From contig DLQN01000120.1 of assembly GCA_002477595.1 (NCBI GenBank), forward strand, positions 1-11,044: a stretch of 11,044 nucleotides of DNA, given 5' to 3'. The translations under genes were made by a program, and so were the position numbers. The DNA is from Roseivirga sp. UBA7431 (GTDB lineage Bacteria > Bacteroidota > Bacteroidia > Cytophagales > Cyclobacteriaceae). Shown here piece by piece: positions 7,697 to 11,044 of the stretch (positions are counted from its first letter, which is position 1; each line of letters opens with the position of its first letter). The notes beneath the pieces were generated by a model. It saw only the letters and a program-made list of their open reading frames with translations, ran no database searches and had not been told where the DNA came from.

Positions 7697-9073
7697 TCAC
7701 TCTTCCTTTCTTGTCAAGAAATAGTTCAAGGAAAGACCAAATCCAAGCACTGAAGAGGGCTTAGCGTTAACGTCAGTTCCACTGCCCGTTAAAAACCTGC
7801 GGTAACTAATGTCACCGCTTAGTCCAAATTGATTATTCAATCTATAGTTGAGTCCAAGGCCTGAAACGCCACTCATATTTGTCCGGTTAAGGAAGTCACT
7901 TTCAGAAGCATTCACTTTGCGTGTCTCTAAAAAGTTAAGCTCCCCTTTGACCTTGTATGCCAAGAAATAGTCTATTCCTACCCCTGCGTTGATCGATAAA
8001 TCAAATTTACCTAAATCCAATACTTTGTAACTCAAGGTACCCTGAAGAAACATGCTTTGCACCGTGTTTTCTAAATCGTAGTCTCCTACAAAAAACACGT
8101 TATCTGTACTGAAACCAACTGGCACATAAATTGGGAGTGACTTACCTCCTTCTATTGAATAGGCATTCGAACTATTTTTAAACCTGAACTCTGAATATCT
8201 CGCACCTAAATTGAGTGACAGTTTTCTGTTCAATTGCAATGAGACACCCAATCCTGCACTGATTGCCCCCAATGCTTGATCCTGCCCGGATTCTACACGA
8301 GTATTCAAAGCATTATTGGAATTAGGGTCTAGAATAGTTGACTCCGACAAGCTACTCGATCCTGTAGAAGAAATGTTCAACACACTGTTCCCTAATGACC
8401 CGTTGATACTGTTTTCTCCATCAAAATCGATGGCCTCGGATACTGAACTCATGGCATAAAGTCCATTTAAACTTGTCATTGGTTCCATATCCATTTTTGA
8501 ATTGAACATCAGCTTCTCAGCAGCAAGACTACTTCTGTACGGCTTCACATTAGCCAATTGAATGCTTCTACCTAATTCACTACCCGCTTCGATACGGAGC
8601 ACATTATTGAATTGGTTTGGAAGTTGAACATCCTTTAAATCTTCTACTGGCTGATTAAAACTGGCCTGTAGATTGGCTTGCCCATCACTCGAAAGGGTCT
8701 TCTCATCTTTAGCCATACCTTCACGTCCGATCGCAGCTAATGATCGCTTAGATTCCTCATTTGGTTGCTGTAAAGAATGGATCTTGTCAGATTCAGGATC
8801 ATTTGTCGTTGTATCGTTCAGCGTTTTCTCAACTTCTGATCGTTCTTTAATCGGTAAAGCAGCGCCATCATTGAAGAATCCATTGTTCAGCAAAAGCCCA
8901 AAGGATAGCACTGCTGCGATTCCAGCGGCTATGCCATAAGTCTGCCACATAAAGAAGATCCCTTTCTTCTTTTTAGGCGCTAAGCCAGCTTCAACACCCG
9001 CCCAAACCTTATCCGAAGGCTGAAACTCTGCCCCTTCAAACATATTTTGAATATCTTCTTCAAAACTGCTCAT
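7697..9073 (-). CDS. Dual membrane-spanning anti-sigma-like protein: cytoplasmic head, one TM helix, linker, outer-membrane barrel
   Basis: The 458 residues fall into four parts. Residues 1-38 are a small cytoplasmic head with the pattern PSDKVWAGVE and a basic KKKK stop. Residues 39-63 form one membrane helix. Residues 64-265 are polar and rich in Ser, Asn, Glu and Asp, probably disordered. Residues 268-455 show about eight amphipathic strands and end in LGFGLSLNYFL, as an outer-membrane beta-barrel does. There is no cleavable signal peptide. This is the layout of the Dma family of dual membrane-spanning anti-sigma factors known from Bacteroides thetaiotaomicron, which link an outer-membrane barrel to a cytoplasmic ECF sigma factor. 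The head is short for an anti-sigma domain, so the function is inference from layout and context. Its ATG overlaps the sigma-factor stop by four bases (ATGA), so the two are translationally coupled. Its stop abuts the stop of the convergent ABC-F gene with no gap. Confidence 0.75.
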   Translation of the reverse strand: MSSFEEDIQNMFEGAEFQPSDKVWAGVEAGLAPKKKKGIFFMWQTYGIAAGIAAVLSFGLLLNNGFFNDGAALPIKERSEVEKTLNDTTTNDPESDKIHSLQQPNEESKRSLAAIGREGMAKDEKTLSSDGQANLQASFNQPVEDLKDVQLPNQFNNVLRIEAGSELGRSIQLANVKPYRSSLAAEKLMFNSKMDMEPMTSLNGLYAMSSVSEAIDFDGENSINGSLGNSVLNISSTGSSSLSESTILDPNSNNALNTRVESGQDQALGAISAGLGVSLQLNRKLSLNLGARYSEFRFKNSSNAYSIEGGKSLPIYVPVGFSTDNVFFVGDYDLENTVQSMFLQGTLSYKVLDLGKFDLSINAGVGIDYFLAYKVKGELNFLETRKVNASESDFLNRTNMSGVSGLGLNYRLNNQFGLSGDISYRRFLTGSGTDVNAKPSSVLGFGLSLNYFLTRKEE

Positions 9074-9627
9074 AACATTACCTGATTAGATTGAACAACT
9101 CGGTTTGCCTCATCAATCATAGATTTCAAAAGCGCTCTTGCCCTAGCATATTGCGACTTGGAAGTTCCTTCTGTAACCTCCAATTGTTCCGCAATCTCTT
9201 TATGGCCATAACCCTCTATTGCAAAGAGGTTAAATACTGTTCTACAACCGACTGGTAGCTTTTGCAGCATGGCCATGATTTCGGTAAAGTGTAGGTTGGA
9301 TAAGATCAATTCGTTTTCCACATGCAATGGCGTTTTCTCTATATCCAGCATAGGTTGTTGATATAGCTTCTTTCTATTGTGGTTGATGGATGTATTAATA
9401 ACAATGCGTTTTAACCAGGTAAGAAATTGTGCTTCTTGTCGAAATGACCCTAGCCTGTTAAATACCTTTATAAAGGCATCCTGAAGAATATCTTCAGCAT
9501 CCTCCTGAGATTTACCATAGCGCATTGCCACTGGCATCAGTTTTGCAGCATAGCGATCGTAAAGTTCGCGCTGCGCCTTCAGCTCACCTTTGATACATTT
9601 ATTAATTAATTCTATATCTTGGATCAT
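9070..9627 (-). CDS. ECF-family RNA polymerase sigma factor (sigma-70 regions 2 and 4)
   Basis: At 185 residues this is the usual length of an ECF sigma factor. Region 2 spans about 20-88, with the core-binding segment DAEDILQDAFIKVF and the -10 recognition segment around WLKRIVINTSINHNRKK. Region 4 spans about 115-170, with a helix-turn-helix at GYGHKEIAEQLEVTEGTSKSQ. It directs RNA polymerase to a specific promoter set, typically for envelope stress or surface functions. The downstream gene overlaps by four bases and encodes the likely partner that holds it at the membrane. The ATG at 9627 follows a TAA in the same frame, so no earlier start is possible. No Bacteroidota housekeeping promoter was recognised upstream. 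An AAC-rich block followed by GTC on the minus strand (about 9662-9687) could be an ECF-type promoter and thus autoregulation, but this is weak. Confidence 0.9.
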   Translation of the reverse strand: MIQDIELINKCIKGELKAQRELYDRYAAKLMPVAMRYGKSQEDAEDILQDAFIKVFNRLGSFRQEAQFLTWLKRIVINTSINHNRKKLYQQPMLDIEKTPLHVENELILSNLHFTEIMAMLQKLPVGCRTVFNLFAIEGYGHKEIAEQLEVTEGTSKSQYARARALLKSMIDEANRVVQSNQVML

Positions 9628-9724
9628 TTACGCAGCACACTGTCTTCTCGTGATATAATTGACACAACAAAGAACTAAAAGGTTGTTAAGACAAGATTTT
9701 ATGCGAAAAAAGTTATTAAAACGA
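9628..9724. promoter_or_regulatory. Divergent intergenic region between sigma factor and T9SS plug genes
   Basis: About 97 bases separate the two divergent starts (73 if the plug protein begins at 9701), so promoters for both must lie here or inside the opposite gene. TATAATTG at 9654-9661 (+) is one mismatch from the -7 consensus, with TTTA 23 bases upstream; this is a weak candidate for the plug gene. ACAAC and GTTGT form a 5-base inverted repeat around 9665-9687 that is too short to call an operator. Confidence 0.35.
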
Positions 9725-10993
9725 ATGAACACCCTGAAAAGCAATTTCCTAATCCTATCACTTACTTTTTTGTCTTCCCTTGTATACGGGCAAAAGCAAT
9801 TGGTGTACCAAGACCAAGTATATGAATCTACCATAAAGACCGTTCAGCTTTATCCCAACGGCCCTTCAATACAATCAGTACTCTCACCACCCATTAAAGA
9901 TATTGATGACGGGAAAGAGCTCTTTTTAGAGTTCGATGATTTACGAGAAGACGCAGATTACTATTTTGTCTATTTCATTCACTGCAATGCCGATTGGACA
10001 CCCTCCGATCTAAGGGCTCCAATGTATATGACGGGATACAACGAGTTTGAAATCGAAAATTTTGAATTCAGCTCAGAGGCAAAAATCAACTATGTGCATT
10101 ACACCTATCAACTGCCCAAATTCAAAGAGACAGGTAATTATTTAGCTGTTGTTTACCGCGATCGGAAAAAGAAGGACATTATCTTATCAAAGCGATTTTC
10201 TCTTTACAAAAATCAAGTGGCCGTTGGCGGAAATATTAGCAGATCTTCAGATGTACCCAAAAGATTATCTAATCAACGGATCGAAGTCACGATGAATTAT
10301 GGCGGACTTACATCGATAAACCCAAGTGAAGACTTTACGGTAGTAGTACGTCAAAATCAGCGGCCGGATGTCACCAAAACAGGCCTATACCCTACTTTTA
10401 TGGATGATAATGCCAAACTCATCCGTTATCAAAACCTGGGTGCTGAAAATGATTTCTCGGGCTGGAATGAATTTCGGTTTTTCGATATCAGCACGGTCAA
10501 TGCTTCTGGAAGAAACATAGCTCAGATTGGCTTTAAGGACAATAAACCTGAAGCCAGAGTCATGACGGATAAAGTGAGAGATCCAGCCTACTTTCAAATG
10601 CTTGACGTAAATGGGCAATATTACATTCGAGATCTAGAAGCAGGTCGTTCAGGTCGATTGACCTCCGAATATGTGGATGTAACACTCACCCTAGATTATC
10701 CAGAAACGGAAGAGGATATCCATGTGGTTGGCGAGTTCAATCAATGGATCAAGGACAAAAGTTCTTTGATGAATTACGACCCCATTAATCAGGTTTATTA
10801 TTCAAATCAATTGTTAAAACAGGGCTGGTATAATTATGTCTATAGCGTTAGCTCAAACGATCCATACCGAATTGAGCAAAGCTTCTTTGATACTGAAAAC
10901 CTGTACGAAATCTTAGTATACTTCAAACCACTGGGCTCCCGAGGAGATCAACTCGTAGGGTATGCCAGGATAAACTACAATGCTAGACGCTAG
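9725..10993 (+). CDS. Type IX secretion system plug protein (DUF5103 family)
   Basis: The start at 9725 gives 422 residues with a signal peptide of about 22 residues (hydrophobic LILSLTFLSSLVYG, then Gln). An ATG at 9701 would add eight basic residues and remains possible; a TTG at 9659 is unlikely. The mature protein is beta-rich and carries the hallmarks of the T9SS plug family: QLYPNG near the N-terminus, LFLEFDDL (about 66-73), IHCNADWTPSDL (about 85-96), GYNEFEIENFEF, and VTMNYGGL in the second part. The C-terminal part has a DIHVVGEFNQW stretch. In Flavobacterium johnsoniae the plug protein blocks the periplasmic side of the giant SprA translocon when PorV is absent, keeping the outer membrane sealed. 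The protein should therefore be periplasmic and SprA-associated. It stands alone here: sprA and the other por/gld genes are not in the window. It is divergent from the ECF sigma factor. Confidence 0.88.
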   Translation: MNTLKSNFLILSLTFLSSLVYGQKQLVYQDQVYESTIKTVQLYPNGPSIQSVLSPPIKDIDDGKELFLEFDDLREDADYYFVYFIHCNADWTPSDLRAPMYMTGYNEFEIENFEFSSEAKINYVHYTYQLPKFKETGNYLAVVYRDRKKKDIILSKRFSLYKNQVAVGGNISRSSDVPKRLSNQRIEVTMNYGGLTSINPSEDFTVVVRQNQRPDVTKTGLYPTFMDDNAKLIRYQNLGAENDFSGWNEFRFFDISTVNASGRNIAQIGFKDNKPEARVMTDKVRDPAYFQMLDVNGQYYIRDLEAGRSGRLTSEYVDVTLTLDYPETEEDIHVVGEFNQWIKDKSSLMNYDPINQVYYSNQLLKQGWYNYVYSVSSNDPYRIEQSFFDTENLYEILVYFKPLGSRGDQLVGYARINYNARR

Positions 10994-11044
10994 ACAGTCA
11001 CAACCTCTTTAGAAAAATTGTAAGGCTCTGTACGATCAATTGGA
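10994..11044. other. Window end, no gene recognised
   Basis: The 51 bases after the plug-protein stop contain no convincing hairpin or start of a further gene. The region is cut by the window edge. Confidence 0.5.

Noticed and set aside
9665..9687. Inverted repeat ACAAC/GTTGT as an operator in the divergent region
   Set aside because: The arms are only five bases with a 13-base gap and do not extend. It is too weak to call.
9628..9834. Minus-strand open frame ending directly before the sigma-factor ATG
   Set aside because: It lies mostly antisense to the plug-protein signal peptide and N-terminus, and shows no family features.

Overview
The window looks like chromosomal DNA from a free-living member of the Bacteroidota, probably a marine Cytophagia-type bacterium. 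Three things point there: a type IX secretion system (T9SS) plug protein; an ECF sigma factor followed by an inner-membrane protein with an outer-membrane barrel domain; and promoters of the Bacteroidota form TTTG-N18-TAnnTTTG with few clear Shine-Dalgarno sequences. The genus assignment is only a guess. No phage, IS element, CRISPR array, tRNA or rRNA was recognised, and no gene-free stretch exceeds 140 bases.

Layout from left to right. Bases 3-452 (+) are the C-terminal half of an arginine deiminase/DDAH-like amidinohydrolase, followed by a terminator hairpin that can serve both strands. Bases 518-2619 (-) hold a TPR / beta-propeller / carboxypeptidase-regulatory / OmpA protein of the PorE type. 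It is broken by three in-frame stops and one single-base frameshift, although its promoter and domains remain readable. Bases 2755-5667 (-) carry three intact genes in a row: a PQQ-type glucose/sorbosone dehydrogenase lipoprotein, a VIT1/CCC1-family iron/manganese transporter and an orphan ABC ATPase. Bases 5777-7696 (+) encode an ABC-F ATPase that appears to be transcribed without a leader. It ends exactly where the convergent gene ends. Bases 7697-9627 (-) are a translationally coupled pair: an ECF sigma factor and a protein with a cytoplasmic head, one membrane helix, a long disordered linker and an 8-strand outer-membrane barrel. The latter has the architecture of the dual membrane-spanning anti-sigma factors (Dma type). 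Bases 9725-10993 (+) encode the T9SS plug protein, divergent from the sigma gene across about 97 bases.

The most interesting parts are the sigma/trans-envelope anti-sigma pair placed head to head with a T9SS gene, and the multiply broken PorE-like gene among intact neighbours. Both concern the cell envelope. A functional link between them is inference only.
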